A stretch of DNA of 64,000 nucleotides, from positions 1,054,001-1,118,000 of the forward strand of contig JAWWNJ010000057.1 in assembly GCA_037176885.1 (NCBI GenBank), written 5' to 3'. The notes below the pieces were generated by a model that saw only the letters and a program-made list of their open reading frames with translations, had not been told where the DNA came from and ran no database searches. Positions 23,501 through 34,663 of this stretch are shown piece by piece. The position numbers were made by a program, and so were the translations under genes. The DNA comes from Favolaschia claudopus. Lineage: Eukaryota; Basidiomycota; Agaricomycetes; Agaricales; Mycenaceae. Every line of letters starts with the position of its first letter. Within the stretch, counting starts at the first letter, position 1.

Positions 23501-24404
23501 TGAGACCCCGGGCGGGACCTCCTTGCCTCATAAACTATTATCATTATCATTCTTCTACCGCGAGTCGGCTAAAAATGATTTTCTGAGCGCCAGACGGGCT
23601 TTTGGGCGGATGCGAACACATACGGATATATTACGCTGAAATCATAGATGGCAAGCATGTTTGCGGTGTGTAGAGATCGAAACAAGGTGGTACCTACGAA
23701 CCCTCTCCGGGGCACGGTCTCTCAAAATCTTCGACAAAGAAATTTATATTACTACTACTCAGATCGGTGGGTGAGCTCTAATGCGAACAACCAGGAGCGC
23801 CGTTCCATACACGCTCATTTTTTATTTACTACATATCGATTTTATACTTAGTTAGCGCGCAGGGCAAGGCCTTAAGCGCCGGGGGCAACGGAGAATTCAA
23901 CAGAGCCGTAATCAGATACGGTATGGCGTCTCCGAGTTTATTATAAAAAACTCAGGTGCTGCGAATCTCCCGCCCCAGTATGAACAATGTTGCATTCTTC
24001 GCTTTGAAGTGAGTCCGCAATCTCAAGATACTTACTCGCAATTTGTACGAAGTGACAGGGATGAACTCGAACTGCATAGGTTACATGATGTTGGGAACTT
24101 CCTGATATCCAAAGATAGGCCGCTGGGAAGTGCCGAAGGGGAAGAAACAATTAAACATGGAGCCTGCCCTGCTGGTGAGGCAATCTAATTTCGATGCGAG
24201 CGCTAGTGCTTCCCCTCATAAGAAAGGCGGGAATGCATTGCAGCTTTGGTCCCGGGAAAAAAGACTGCACAAAGCTTTAAACAACCCGATAACGGCGGCA
24301 GTTACCTTCATGATGGAGGTGCACAGGTTTCTGGCATTGCCACGGAGACGCACTCACAAGCACGACAGTGGCACCAGCAGCGCTCCATCTTCTCCCTCAC
24401 TATC
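23501..24404. other. Promoter side of membrane-protein gene, no other gene
   Basis: AT-rich to 23,850. The frame of the membrane protein stays open upstream to 24,246, but codons before 24,405 look like leader. No repeat or gene recognised. Confidence 0.35.
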
Positions 24405-26276
24405 ATGTCCTCGTTCTTCGAGCAAGTTCAAGTTGTACTCGCTCAAGCCCCAGTCAACGATGTGATTTCCTGGCCTTCAGGCGTCCTGCTCCTGGCGAGC
24501 GTGCTCTACGCGGCACTCGGAAACAGTCCGGACCGTCTCTGGGAGATCGAGCCAGCGGCCGGAATATTTTTATTCGCTGGTCTCCCCTTAATCTCCATTA
24601 CAGCCATGAATCGCGTCAATTGGGTGGCAAACGCGTGCCACTTTGTCTCGGGCATACGAACCGCGTTCGGGAAGTATAATTTTTGGATGAGGGCCGACGA
24701 AATTGGGCAGCCTACCCGTGATGAAGCGTTGTGGAAGGCTACACGGCGCTTGAATTGCGTGTCGTGGGATGCCAGACCGGAGGTGCCAATGCACGTTGTC
24801 CGCTGGACAGTCACGGCTGCAGGATTTGTTCGTCCCATTCCGCGAGCCGATCCTCCGATCGCTATGCCGGTGCCTCAAATTACACCCAAATTATCGCATC
24901 CAAGCGCTCGCGACTTTCTCCTCTTCGCCGCGACTGACTATCATGTCTTCCGCGAGACACTCGTGCAAGTGTATTCGGGAGACATTCTCGTATTCTCCAC
25001 CGAAGGAATGCCCGCCAGTGCTGTTATTGATGTGGACAGCGAACAGGAAGCCCTTCCTGTCGTGATAGCACAGATGGTACGCAGACCGAGGGCCCAATCA
25101 CCGCATGGCCGAGGCACGGACCCAACCGAAGTTAACATGGAGAATATCGATTTCGACGCCCCTGCGTGCGCTATCGACTTTCACTCGTATGCGAGCGAGG
25201 CTTCCAAAGTCCGCGCGTCCATCCGGGAGCTCGCGCATGCCTACTATGTGGTCACACAGTACATCAAAAGAACAGCTTTGGAACGTCCCGGTTATGTGCC
25301 TGAAGAAATTGCACGCATTGAAGTCGGCCAGACGCTTTGGGTTGCCATTCTCGGAGGTGTGGTGTTTGACCACGGACGGCTCACGATACAAAATCTCCCG
25401 GGAAGGAGGACGCCATCTGTCCCATCTAGCGCATACCTCGAGCGTGTGGATGCTGTGCTCGAGGTCCTCCAGCCCTATGCAAACACACCAGCCTTCTTTG
25501 ACCAAGTGTTTAGCGACGGGATGAATACGCATGCTGCCTTACCTTTCCTCCTGGCCGGCATACTAGGCCAAGCAATCATCTGCTACTTCCTTTCCGTCGG
25601 GACCAGTGCTGGAGTATTTACCAGTGTGCTTCTCGCAAATAGTTTGTTTTCCGGCAGGCTGAATGACTGGCACAGTCTATATTGGGGAAAGACTGGACAG
25701 ACGCTCGAGCCGGGAATGAAAATGCGCGTTCCGGGGTCCAAGGATCTCATGTGCATCGCTACGTTCAATCGTACGTCGCCGAGACAAGGAGACTTGCGGC
25801 AGGGGCTTCTCCTCAATCTAGTCGGTTTGGTGTCAGCTATTTGTGGTGCTGTATTCCAGCAGGAGACACGCACGGCGTTGAACTTCGGGCCTCGGACGTC
25901 AACACGCCCATGGGTGGTTTACACATCGATCACCCTGTGCGCCGGAACATCCGCCCTAGTGGCGTTGGCGATAATAGTCCAGCAACTCAAGTCCAAAACG
26001 TGGTCAGATACCGACGAACTGCCAACGCGATGGGCGCTTTACAGCACGCTCCCAGCTTCTGTGGCTGTATCAGCGTTGGGTTTATATTTCCAGATGACGA
26101 ACCAGGCACACCTTTGGCCAGTTCTGGACGCGATAGCGTGGATATCGGGAATACCCTTAGGAATGATTGAGAATGGAAGAATGATTCCGGGTGACGATAA
26201 TATTTTACATTTGCTTTTGTTGAATAGGTGGATCATGGGCGCGGTCGCAAGTTCGATTGGTAGTACATTAGTCTAG
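24405..26276 (+). CDS. Multispanning membrane protein, 623 aa, unknown function
   Basis: Intronless. Start taken at 24,405 (MSSFFEQVQVVLAQ) because the 53 codons open upstream are polar and lack protein-like composition, and the first membrane segment follows soon after. Hydrophobic stretches: residues about 22-40 (GVLLLASVLYAALG), 50-66 (AGIFLFAGLPLISI), then a soluble middle of about 330 residues. Four or more helices follow in the C-terminal third (LPFLLAGILGQAIICYF, LLLNLVGLVSAICGAVF, ITLCAGTSALVALAII, AVSALGLYF). The middle segment has conserved-looking charged and Trp residues but no motif I know. Topology suggests an integral protein of an internal or plasma membrane. Codon use is even and there are no breaks, so it is probably functional and restricted to mushroom fungi. 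Confidence 0.7.
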   Translation: MSSFFEQVQVVLAQAPVNDVISWPSGVLLLASVLYAALGNSPDRLWEIEPAAGIFLFAGLPLISITAMNRVNWVANACHFVSGIRTAFGKYNFWMRADEIGQPTRDEALWKATRRLNCVSWDARPEVPMHVVRWTVTAAGFVRPIPRADPPIAMPVPQITPKLSHPSARDFLLFAATDYHVFRETLVQVYSGDILVFSTEGMPASAVIDVDSEQEALPVVIAQMVRRPRAQSPHGRGTDPTEVNMENIDFDAPACAIDFHSYASEASKVRASIRELAHAYYVVTQYIKRTALERPGYVPEEIARIEVGQTLWVAILGGVVFDHGRLTIQNLPGRRTPSVPSSAYLERVDAVLEVLQPYANTPAFFDQVFSDGMNTHAALPFLLAGILGQAIICYFLSVGTSAGVFTSVLLANSLFSGRLNDWHSLYWGKTGQTLEPGMKMRVPGSKDLMCIATFNRTSPRQGDLRQGLLLNLVGLVSAICGAVFQQETRTALNFGPRTSTRPWVVYTSITLCAGTSALVALAIIVQQLKSKTWSDTDELPTRWALYSTLPASVAVSALGLYFQMTNQAHLWPVLDAIAWISGIPLGMIENGRMIPGDDNILHLLLLNRWIMGAVASSIGSTLV

Positions 26277-26342
26277 CCAGAGATAATCTCTTCAAATGGA
26301 CAGAGGGTATGACAGTTGGACCTCCTAGCTCCGGTTGCTGTA

Positions 26343-26579
26343 CTAAGCCAACGATATGAATGGTCTTGACGGATAGCCGAAAATTTCGGAGACGAGTTCG
26401 ACCGATAGAGTCAGGATTGGGGGGTGACTGGATGGCTCCAGTTTAGTCTGAGTGAGTTCTGGGGTGGCTGGAGTGGTAGTATCAGTGAGGTGAGCCGCTA
26501 GCGCCTCGCTCAGTTCCGGAAATTCCGTGTCATTTTCCGCTAAGCACGGTGCAGTATTGAGTATAGCGGATACAGGCAT
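26343..26579 (-). pseudogene. F-box gene relic: N-terminal part only (member L)
   Basis: Starts MPVSAILNTAPCLAEN and reaches EPSSHPPILTLSVELVSEIF, matching MPASSEVANTTPSLAGN and EPSTHPPILNLPPEILSEIF at the start of the F-box gene at 37,302-38,420. Similarity stops abruptly after SEIF, inside the F-box, and the frame ends 12 codons later. The promoter signature (GTGAC ... GTGAC, 26,699-26,725) is kept 119 bp upstream. Promoter and N-terminus are therefore retained while the rest is deleted. Confidence 0.6.
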
Positions 26580-26698
26580 AGCCAAGAAAGCGAGCTTTTG
26601 ATTAGCTTTGAAAGTGTGGACACACACGCAAGTAGCGAGACGCGCAAGGTAAAATGGCAGTTTGATGGCACTCCTCAGAGTCCTCCAAAAGCTCCCGG

Positions 26699-26725
26699 CG
26701 TGACAGGAATAGTAACAGCGTGACA
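26699..26725. promoter_or_regulatory. GTGAC direct pair before F-box relic L
   Basis: GCGTGACAG occurs twice, with a GTAAC between, 119-146 bp before the relic's ATG at 26,579. This matches the position seen in intact members. Confidence 0.35.
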
Positions 26726-26726
26726 G

Positions 26727-27199
26727 AGTTTTTCTACGTGACGAGCGCCATGGACGTCGTGCTCTCTATTCTCTGCGTCTTTTTACTGTAACTGGATTAT
26801 GCTCTATAATTTCTGCGCAAATCCATGCCGTCAAAACACTAAGCGAGTTCTCTCTCGGAAGTTTTGCCATATGACTGGACCTAACTATCAGACTATCGTA
26901 GGATTCGGCTTGCAAACGCAACCAGCGATTTGGAAGGATGAAGAAGTAACCCACACCCTATAATACGGTATAAGTATGATTAGCGTCTGCATTCAGGATA
27001 AACGCTCTGACCTTGCTTCTAGGTGCAGGTAAGTCTGCCGTTTGCTCTTTGCAAGTGCTACTTCTGATCACGGTGAAGAGCCTTGCTCTATGGACTAAGA
27101 TGGAAGCGGCTTTGTCGTTTCTCTCTCACGAGTAACACGAGGTCATCGTTTCGCATACTCTTGCCCCTTCGTCCCCCAGTTCCGTTTTTGTCTTGAGCG
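26727..27199. other. Intergenic, nothing identified
   Basis: No frame of note; no repeat recognised. Confidence 0.3.
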
Positions 27200-28620
27200 T
27201 CTCACCCTCGTGCTGTGCTTCACCCGCCAAAACGTCTCTGCGGCTGGCTGCTGCGGCTCACCTCACCTGTGCGCCGTGATTGTCTATACATCAGACCACT
27301 GTGCCTTGTGCATGCACGATGCTTTGAGGTATTGTCATGCCGTTTTCGAGGATCCGACACGCCGACTGTGTTCCTCCTGGAGCTCCTCGGGCCCGAACCG
27401 CAATGGAGAGATTTTCGTTGTGGTGCTGGGGATCGGATACCGCACCGCAATACGTTGGTGGGGTCGCTGTCTCACTGGAGTGCTCCACTCGACGCACAGT
27501 ACGCCGCCGCGTCTTTCACGTATCATACGATCCCTCTATCCTCCCCCTCGCTCTCTTCTACTCTCCGACATCGTGTGCCCACATTACTTAATGCACAGAC
27601 TTCCGCGGTGCTTCACGTCTTGACTTGGTCTTGACAGGGAAACTACCCGTCCCGACTTGAGGTTCACCGCGAAAACATACCGAGACGGGGCGTATCTATC
27701 GACATCCGTATGGGTCTTGCGACCAGGGCTTGGCTTCCCGATGCGAGAGGGAGGCAGCGCGTGTGTCTGCATTGACGCCGACCCAGCGAAATGAGACGTA
27801 ACTGACGGCCGAGGCGACGTATATCCATCGTATCGCTTGTTTTCACCATCTCGGTCAGCGGTGGCTGCTACGGATGCAGCTTTCGGATCCGGTCTTTCTG
27901 TATCAGTGCCGCAGCGCTGCTCGGGGTAGCACCGAAAAGACTGGACCATCACCGGAGAGGCAGGAGCGCCTTGCGACCTTTCCATCAGTACAACCTCACT
28001 CGGCGTGGCCTGCTGGCTTGTCGTTTCCATCGCATCTCCTACTCAGACATCTCCGAATATCGCTTCAGTGGTGGGCAGGCCGTCAACGTCTGCATATTAT
28101 AGCGTACCGCTGGGCCCCTCAAAGTCCTTTGTGATTCCATCGGGATGCCAGAGGGGTCTTTCTACCTCATGTTCGTGCATCTACAAACAACGTCCTCCCT
28201 CGCCCCTGCTTGCCGCCTTGTCTGTCCCGTTGTCCGGGTTTGTCGTTCTTGCGACGCTGTCTGCTCCTGCATCGCAGACGTCACCACTGCTGCAGTGATG
28301 GGTAATGTGGGCATCTTTGACGACGGCACAAATGCTCGCGTACGCGACGGTTTTTGCTATTTCCGTCCAGTGCTGCGCATGCTGTCGGTGCTTACTCGCC
28401 CGTATCTTACCATCTATTTCTTTACCATCTCGCTGCTCCTCCAGGGCGGTTGGGGCTTTGCGCAGGCTGCACCGCTACGATTGGCGGCTGTGATGACGAA
28501 TCGTTTTCGCCTCCGTATCATCTATATCCTACACCATATACCTCTCACTTCACTTGGAGCGCCTCGTCGACCCGCTTTGACACTGGTTCTTTCACTTCGA
28601 CCGGTGTCTTTCAGCACGTC
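27200..28620 (+). repeat. Decayed repeat R, copy 2 and its flank
   Basis: 27,840-28,440 matches 9,090-9,850 in opposite orientation; weaker similarity seems to reach 27,200. In frame it gives a hydrophobic run (YLTIYFFTISLLLQGG) near 28,410-28,460, but the reading frame changes several times between similar blocks of the two copies. It abuts the 3' flank of the F-box gene at 28,787-29,908, the same order as copy 1. Not recognised as any known protein. Confidence 0.45.
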
Positions 28621-28786
28621 ATTCAATTATAATCGTAATACGTATCAAGAGTTGCTACACGATCTGACTGCAGATTAGAGATTGTATGGCTAGAATTGAG
28701 AGGAGACGTCGCTTTCAATATTGGCTCAGACTTGTTTGGCATCGATGAATATATCGCCGTCCATAAAATCCCAAATCGCGATCTCT

Positions 28787-29908
28787 TCAAGAATGCACGA
28801 TTGAAGGGATCAAAGGAAAAGCATCTCGGTAGGCATGCTCGGGAATGGTTGGCATGAAAATGCGCAGCTCTTCGAGCGGCGATCTGCATTTTGACATGAA
28901 TGCTTTGAGTGTCCCGATGTAGGTGGACTCGGAACTTGGCCACCCAAGCATGCTTTCTGGTAGTGTCAAGCAGCGGAGAGTGGGAGTATCAAGAAGCAGA
29001 AGAAACTTCGTATCCGGGTCGCTGGTCGGAAGGAAAACCAGTCTCTCGAGACGCGGCAACGTCAATTCCGTGACAGAGGGGTTTTCTGGGACATCGCCGT
29101 CTAGGTACGGGAAGATGAGATCCATTGTGAGGCTCACAAGGTAGGTAGTTTGTAGTAAGATCGGCACGCAGCGTCCTGAGTGTACAGGCTTCAACGTGAG
29201 GGACGTTAATTGCGCCGAAGGCAGAACGAAGCTTCGGATGCCAGCATCATCCAAAGTGGCCGAATGAAGGAGGGGAACATCTTCGCTTTGCAGGGTGAGG
29301 GGACTGGAGGAAGCTGCGCGAACGAGGATCTTTAAAGTGCGGAGTAGCGGCATGGGTCCCTCCAATGCATTCCGCACGTCTGCGTCATTCATGAGATTGA
29401 GATCCAATGTGAGGTGTTGCCAGCGCGCGCGGTGGGGGAGGGCAGTCGAGAAGATAGAAAAATAGTCATAATAGTCATTTGCGTGTATGGAAAGCGGATA
29501 AGGAGTGGATCTCGGCCACCACATTTCAGCGAACCAGATCGCTCCTTTTACGCTTAATCTGCGTTTAAGATGAGCCAAATCGACCGCGCTCCACAAGGTG
29601 GGAGTCGTCAGAGCGATCTCGCGCCATTGACCACAAATATGGGTGAGATGGACCGGGGAATGTAACCCGACAAGCGGCGGGGCGTCTGGGTATGGCGGTA
29701 AGTACTGAAGGAAGATTTCCGCGATGATTTCGTTAGGTAGGGTCAAGACTGGGTACTTGTACGCATCGAGACGCTGCTCTGCAGGTCCCTTCGCTGCGCT
29801 GAGCTCGGAGATTGTGATTCGTAGGGCGGATATTTGGGCTTCAAGATCGAAGATTTGGGCGTCGACTTTCGCGACGAAAGCGCGGTCGGATTCCAGGGAA
29901 TCAAGCAT
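28787..29908 (-). CDS. F-box protein, local family member C (373 aa)
   Basis: Putative SCF adaptor, intact and intronless. N-terminal helix SLESDRAFVAKVDAQIFDLE is followed by the F-box from YPVLTLPNEIIAEIFL to LWSAVDL (about 52-110). The LRR-like half has a changed core motif (LPSAQLTSLTL in place of LPWSQLTSLTL) and ends YRDAFPLIPSIVHS. Promoter carries GTTAC three times at 30,028-30,054, 120-146 bp before the ATG, replacing the GTGAC seen in sisters. A relic of a copy of this gene's 3' end lies at 8,470-8,637. Confidence 0.87.
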   Translation of the reverse strand: MLDSLESDRAFVAKVDAQIFDLEAQISALRITISELSAAKGPAEQRLDAYKYPVLTLPNEIIAEIFLQYLPPYPDAPPLVGLHSPVHLTHICGQWREIALTTPTLWSAVDLAHLKRRLSVKGAIWFAEMWWPRSTPYPLSIHANDYYDYFSIFSTALPHRARWQHLTLDLNLMNDADVRNALEGPMPLLRTLKILVRAASSSPLTLQSEDVPLLHSATLDDAGIRSFVLPSAQLTSLTLKPVHSGRCVPILLQTTYLVSLTMDLIFPYLDGDVPENPSVTELTLPRLERLVFLPTSDPDTKFLLLLDTPTLRCLTLPESMLGWPSSESTYIGTLKAFMSKCRSPLEELRIFMPTIPEHAYRDAFPLIPSIVHS

Positions 29909-30027
29909 GACTGCGAGCCTCGAGGGGATACACTGAGCACTGTTAATGGGAAGAGGACGTGCCGGGGTCGAGAGCGCCGGAGACTGAGTGAGAGGGTCGT
30001 CGTCGTGGCAGTTGTCAAGGGCAATAT

Positions 30028-30054
30028 GTTACCTTATGTTACTTGATATGTTAC
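30028..30054. promoter_or_regulatory. Triple GTTAC cluster before F-box gene C
   Basis: GTTAC at 30,028, 30,038 and 30,050, spaced 10 and 12 bases, beginning exactly 120 bp before the ATG. The position coincides with the GTGAC clusters of other members, so it may be a variant of the same element. Confidence 0.35.
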
Positions 30055-30252
30055 AGCCGCCCTTCCACGCTTGTCGGTTTGCTGTTTATGCCTATTCAAT
30101 GATTGGTGTATGACTGGAAGTGCCTAAATACCTCATTCACACTTCAGCCGCGTACTCGTTTCATTCTCAATACTTTGAATTCTGTCAACCTTATCACGAG
30201 ATTCGGGCATGAAGGCTTCCGCACTTGAAATTTCATTGAAATCCTCTAAAAA

Positions 30253-31403
30253 TTCACATAGGTACTCTACTGTGTTGATGCAAAAGCTGGATTGACGGGA
30301 TCGAAGGAAACGCAGTGCGGTACACATTCTGGGTAACTGATGCTTTGGTGATGCGTAAATTTTTCGCTAAGCATGCAGCCAGATTTCGATATGAAGGATT
30401 TCAGTGCGGCAACGGGGTCGGAGGGATGCTCATGCCAGTCAAGGTAGTCTTCGTGGAGTTCGAGGCAACGGAGGGAAGGGGTGACAAGTAGTCGAATGAA
30501 ATCGACACAAATATCGCTGGAAGGCTCCAAGACCAAGGTTTCCGAAAACGCAATAACGGAACGTCGACAAGTTGTTTAGGGCCCAGGGGGGATTGATTTA
30601 ATCCATAACTCGAGGTAACAGGTGACGAGAGTCAGGGTTTGTCGGAGAATAGAGATGCAATCCGCGGAGTATATGCATCTCAGGGAGAGGCGGGTTAACT
30701 GTGACCAGGGGAGAATCAAGCTGGGTGTCCCATAATCGTCGAGCACGACAGTGTGTAGAAGGGGGGAGTCGAGGAGGCTAACGGGATTGGAGAGAGAATC
30801 ATTGTGAAGGAATACGTGCAGGGTTTGGAGGAGCGGGGACGGTCCAGCCAGTACTTGCAAGTGGTTGGGATCTTGGAATCTCAGGTTTAAGTGCTCCCAG
30901 CGAGCACGATGAGCGATGAGGACCGGGAATACGGAGAATGCACCCCGGCGATCGGTCGCGCGAAGGGAGAGCGGCAAACAGCCAGACCTTTCTAACCATA
31001 AACACGCCAACGACGTGACCGCTTTCACAGGCACGTTCCTCAAATCGATGGACCTCCATAGCGCAGGGGTAGTGAGAGCAATCTCTCGCCACTGGTGGCA
31101 GATATGGGTTAGGATCGTCGGACAATTATCCCCGAGTCGGGGAAGAAACGGCGGGAGCTCTGGATAAGGCGGTATCAAATCCAAGAAGATTTCCACGACG
31201 ATTTCATTTGGCAAAGTCAAGACTGGATATTTGTATGAATCTAGACGCTGCTGGGTGGGCTGCTTCTCCGCGTGTAGCACTGAGACTGCGGCTTCAAGCG
31301 CCGATATCTGCGCCTGAAGTTCCGATATCTGAGCCTCGATATCGAGAATTTGGGCATCGTTTTCGACCAGCAAAGCACGATCCAATTCCAAGGACTTCAG
31401 CAT
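30253..31403 (-). pseudogene. F-box gene, member D, with two frame breaks
   Basis: Begins MLKSLELDRALLVENDAQIL with an extended helix (LEAQISELQAQISALEAAV). The F-box starts YPVLTLPNEIVVEIFL, and the LRR half reads normally to LELWIKSIPPGP, followed by TAA at about 30,576. Beyond that the family sequence resumes in another frame (LVLEPSSDICVDFIRLLVTP). It shifts again near 30,355 before VYRTAFPSIPSIQ, ending at 30,253. One stop and two shifts make this a pseudogene or a product truncated at 275 residues that still holds the F-box. A GTCAC/GTGAC palindrome (31,822-31,838) and a TTAGGG pair (31,852) lie about 420-450 bp upstream. Confidence 0.7.
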
Positions 31404-34400
31404 GACAAGTAACAGGGTGAGTCGGGACTCGGGGGATGAGGAGCAGAATAAGAGGGATCCCTGTGCCGTTGAGTTGCGTTGAAGTAGGTGAAGTAAAAGA
31501 ATAAGGAGGGAGCGGCGTGGGAGTTTTCTTGCTTGACCTCTTTCCGGAGGTCTGAAAATTCAGGTACGTTATTGACCACTACGTGTTTATGCTGCCGACT
31601 TGGGATTCAAAGGTCCGAACTGTGTAAGTAGAGATTTCGCTTTTGGAGAAAGCCGTACGATAATGTAATATATATATGTACTATTCAGACTGGAAAAATT
31701 ACGAGCACTCAGATTCGGTGAAGTGAGAGTCACGGAGGGGCCTACAAAGTCCTGACGTAGTAGCATAGAGTTTTTGAGCCATCTGGACCCGTGGAGCGAG
31801 GTAAAGCAATAGAGCGATAGGCCCGTCACCGTGACGGGACGAATGAGAAGATTAGGGTTAGCAAAGTGGGAGCGAAGCAGTAGTGATAGGGTAGGATCTA
31901 CGCGCGGGACGATTATGAGTGGGGCGGAGCTTTCGCCGCCGCCACGTACTCGTGATACATGTCTTCGCCCACCACATCATGAACTCTGTCCCCCTTTCGT
32001 CCGGACTCCGTACCGCCAAAACTGCCAAAACCGGCGGCTCTTGCCCCGTCACCCGCCGCTGCCCGACATCTGCGTCGCCAGCCCAACAGGCCAGATCAAA
32101 GCTCGAGGACCGCATACTTTGCGTCGTTGAAGCAGCACCCGCACTCGACCATACAGCCTTCATCCCTCGTCGCCCGCGTCCAGATGCACCCCTCCACCCT
32201 CGGCTCTCATAGATCCTTCTCCCCTCTACTACCAATATCGTCTCGACTATCATCGGCAGAAAAGCCTTCAGCATTGTACGAAGGGAATCGTACTCTGTGA
32301 GGCATGCTGCTGGTGCGCGTGCAACGCATATGCCCGAAAGAACGGGAATACGCACGACGAGCACAGGCTGGGTCGGGGACCCTGGATGGGGCGAGGCTGA
32401 AGTCGTCGAGTGTGATACCGACACCTTGACTAGGAAAGGGATGCAGATGCGGAAGAGATTTCCTGCAAAGACACGGGTGCACAGTTCGGTGGTGAGGGGA
32501 AGTCCAGATAATACGACAGTGTGGACCGAAGGGGGCGTCAGAGCACACGAAGCTGGAGACAGGCATGGAGCTCGAGGGTGTTGGAACGACGACGGAGGGT
32601 GTATGAATGCCCTTGGTGTAGGAGGAGCCGCCGCGGGTCAGAGGGATGCAGCCATTCGACTCGGGCCTTCTCCGCGAAAATGCAAGTCCACTGCGACGAC
32701 GGCAAAGCATGGCGTCGATGCAAAGATGACGCAGACCGGAGCGGACGATCGGCGTGGGTGTCGCTATACAGGTAAGTATGACACGTTATCCGAGGTCAAG
32801 AGAGGGGTATCGAAGAAGCAGGGAAGGTGAGTATGGAGTATGCAAAGTGCTATATGAATCAATCAAGCGAGCCGGAGAGTGTGGTAAAAGGATGGGATGT
32901 GAGCAGCAATAGGAAAGATATGGAGGAAAGGAGGGGTAACGCGAATAAGTGGGTAACACGAGACTATATGAATGAATGAGAAGGAGAAGGTGAGGCAAGG
33001 TTGAGGTCCCCGTACTATCGTACTGTCAATGATGCCGGGAAGAGGGGAAAAGGTAGGACATATAGACGACGGAAGGAAGACTAGCAAGTATAGCAAGTAT
33101 GGGAATGGAGGGATAGCGAGACAGAGTCCGCGAAGGGGGACGATTATGGGATCGGAGGAAACATCTGTCGACGAGCGAATGAGCTTGCAGCATGGCAAAG
33201 GAAGACGTCGTGAGAACCTACGAGCGGTGTGTCGCATTGTAACGCGCTGCAGCAAGAACTCGGGCTGCCTGTATCGAGGTGAAGCAAAGCTGTCGAAAAG
33301 TCGGGGTCTCAGTCTCTCAGAACGACCAATCAATCCCGAAGATACCCCAGTGGTATCATGGATACCCGGGGGTGAGCCCTCGTAGCATAGACAGGCTACA
33401 ATAATTGCTTGTTAGGACGAGAATGGTTACTTTGAGATGGATGAAGGTACACTGACCATTCCCAGAGGCAGTCAATGAGTCCAGCGATATGAACGCATCC
33501 TCAAACCGCGTACAATGCGCCAGATGCAAGAAAGAGCGGTTTGTTGACCCACAGATTTAGAGCAGAAACTTGAGGAACGCAAGTCGTCTACCGCGAAAAG
33601 GCTATAATCTTAATTCTTGGAGACTCGAGTTACATGAGGCCAAAGTAGAGAACACATTCGGATGCACACCTTGAGCCCACCGGTCCGTAAACGTTCGCTC
33701 TCGACAGCGAGTTTCAGCGCAAGCGACGAATCCTTCGTTTGAAGGACTTCAATTCGCGGTATCGAAAAAAATCACGATTGACGTACTTCCCCAGATTTCT
33801 CCAGGTATCATTGGCCTTCAAGACCTATCAGTCTTGACGCAGAGGTCTAGCGACATCTGTGAAAGCCACATGAATTTGGCATGCATCCGAGTCCTTCGTT
33901 TGAAGTTTTTCTTCAGATCTTTGTCCCGAAAAGAGATGGGTTATCATGAGGATTTGAGAAAATCTAGACCCAGTACGGAGTTTAGGGTCGCGGGATACTT
34001 CTTCAGTGTTGACGGTGTGTGCAGTCGCTCGCCTTCGCGATCGTTGTCGTTGTAACTTGTTGGTGACGAGAAGCGTAGGTGGGCTAACCCTAACCTCTTG
34101 CATCGATCACACTCGGCCCGGGGGCCGGTGCCGCTCTCCAACCCGAACCACCACCTTCAAACCACCTTTGAACCACCTTGACGCGGGGATTTTGATGCAC
34201 TCGCTCCACGGTCGCTGGCAAACATTACATAGGAACCCCGCTCTATCGTACCTTGCTGCTGTTTTTTTCATTGAAAGGTGAATTCAAAAAGTTACCTAAT
34301 GGATCGAGACTGAAATTGTACATTTTCACTTAAAGTTCGATACAAACACGAATTGGGACGCATTGCGCAGGTCCAAGCTTGGACGTTCTGGTACAACGAT

Positions 34401-34625
34401 TTGCTACTCGCACCCCGCAGTATCCTCCGACTCGGAGAGAACTCTGATCAATGTTCTTCGTTCGACAACAGTTTTGAATCATTTACGGATGGTAGGTGTG
34501 ATTCTCCCCTTTTTCCTTTTAGAACTGAGGCATAGCTATATCGACGAGCATCGAATGAAACTCGTAGTCTTCTACCTCCCGCTCACATCTCACGGCTAAC
34601 AAAACTCGTGGTGTAGATGATGTTG
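31404..34625. other. Long intergenic or decayed region
   Basis: Contains the palindrome CCCGTCACCGTGACGGG (31,822-31,838), TTAGGGTTAG (31,852-31,861) and CTAACCCTAACC (34,084-34,095). Minus-strand frames at 31,858-32,710 are long, but the frame switches and no domain is visible. A small + frame at 33,480-33,560 reads NRVQCARCKKERFVDP after an AG acceptor and could be a stray exon of a CxxC protein. No gene is supported. Confidence 0.3.
31822..31861. promoter_or_regulatory. GTCAC/GTGAC palindrome with adjacent telomere-type repeat
   Basis: A 17-base perfect palindrome, CCCGTCACCGTGACGGG, is followed 13 bases later by TTAGGGTTAG. Both motif types also occur singly in front of other F-box genes here. 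They lie 419-458 bp before the ATG of member D. Confidence 0.3.
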
Positions 34626-34626
34626 A

Positions 34627-34637
34627 GTGACCGTCAC
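34627..34637. promoter_or_regulatory. GTGAC/GTCAC inverted pair just before F-box gene E
   Basis: GTGACCGTCAC, two half-sites back to back, 27 bp before the ATG at 34,664, so it may lie within the 5' leader. Confidence 0.3.
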
Positions 34638-34663
34638 ATCGCGATCCACTTAACCCAAACCGC

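Noticed and set aside
31858..32710. Long minus-strand frames of 188 and 167 codons
   Set aside because: Frames overlap in different phases, composition is low in hydrophobics, and no clean splice joins them.
33340..33380. GATACCC words resembling the miniature element's end
   Set aside because: Only a few short words match, in a different order; no inverted partner.
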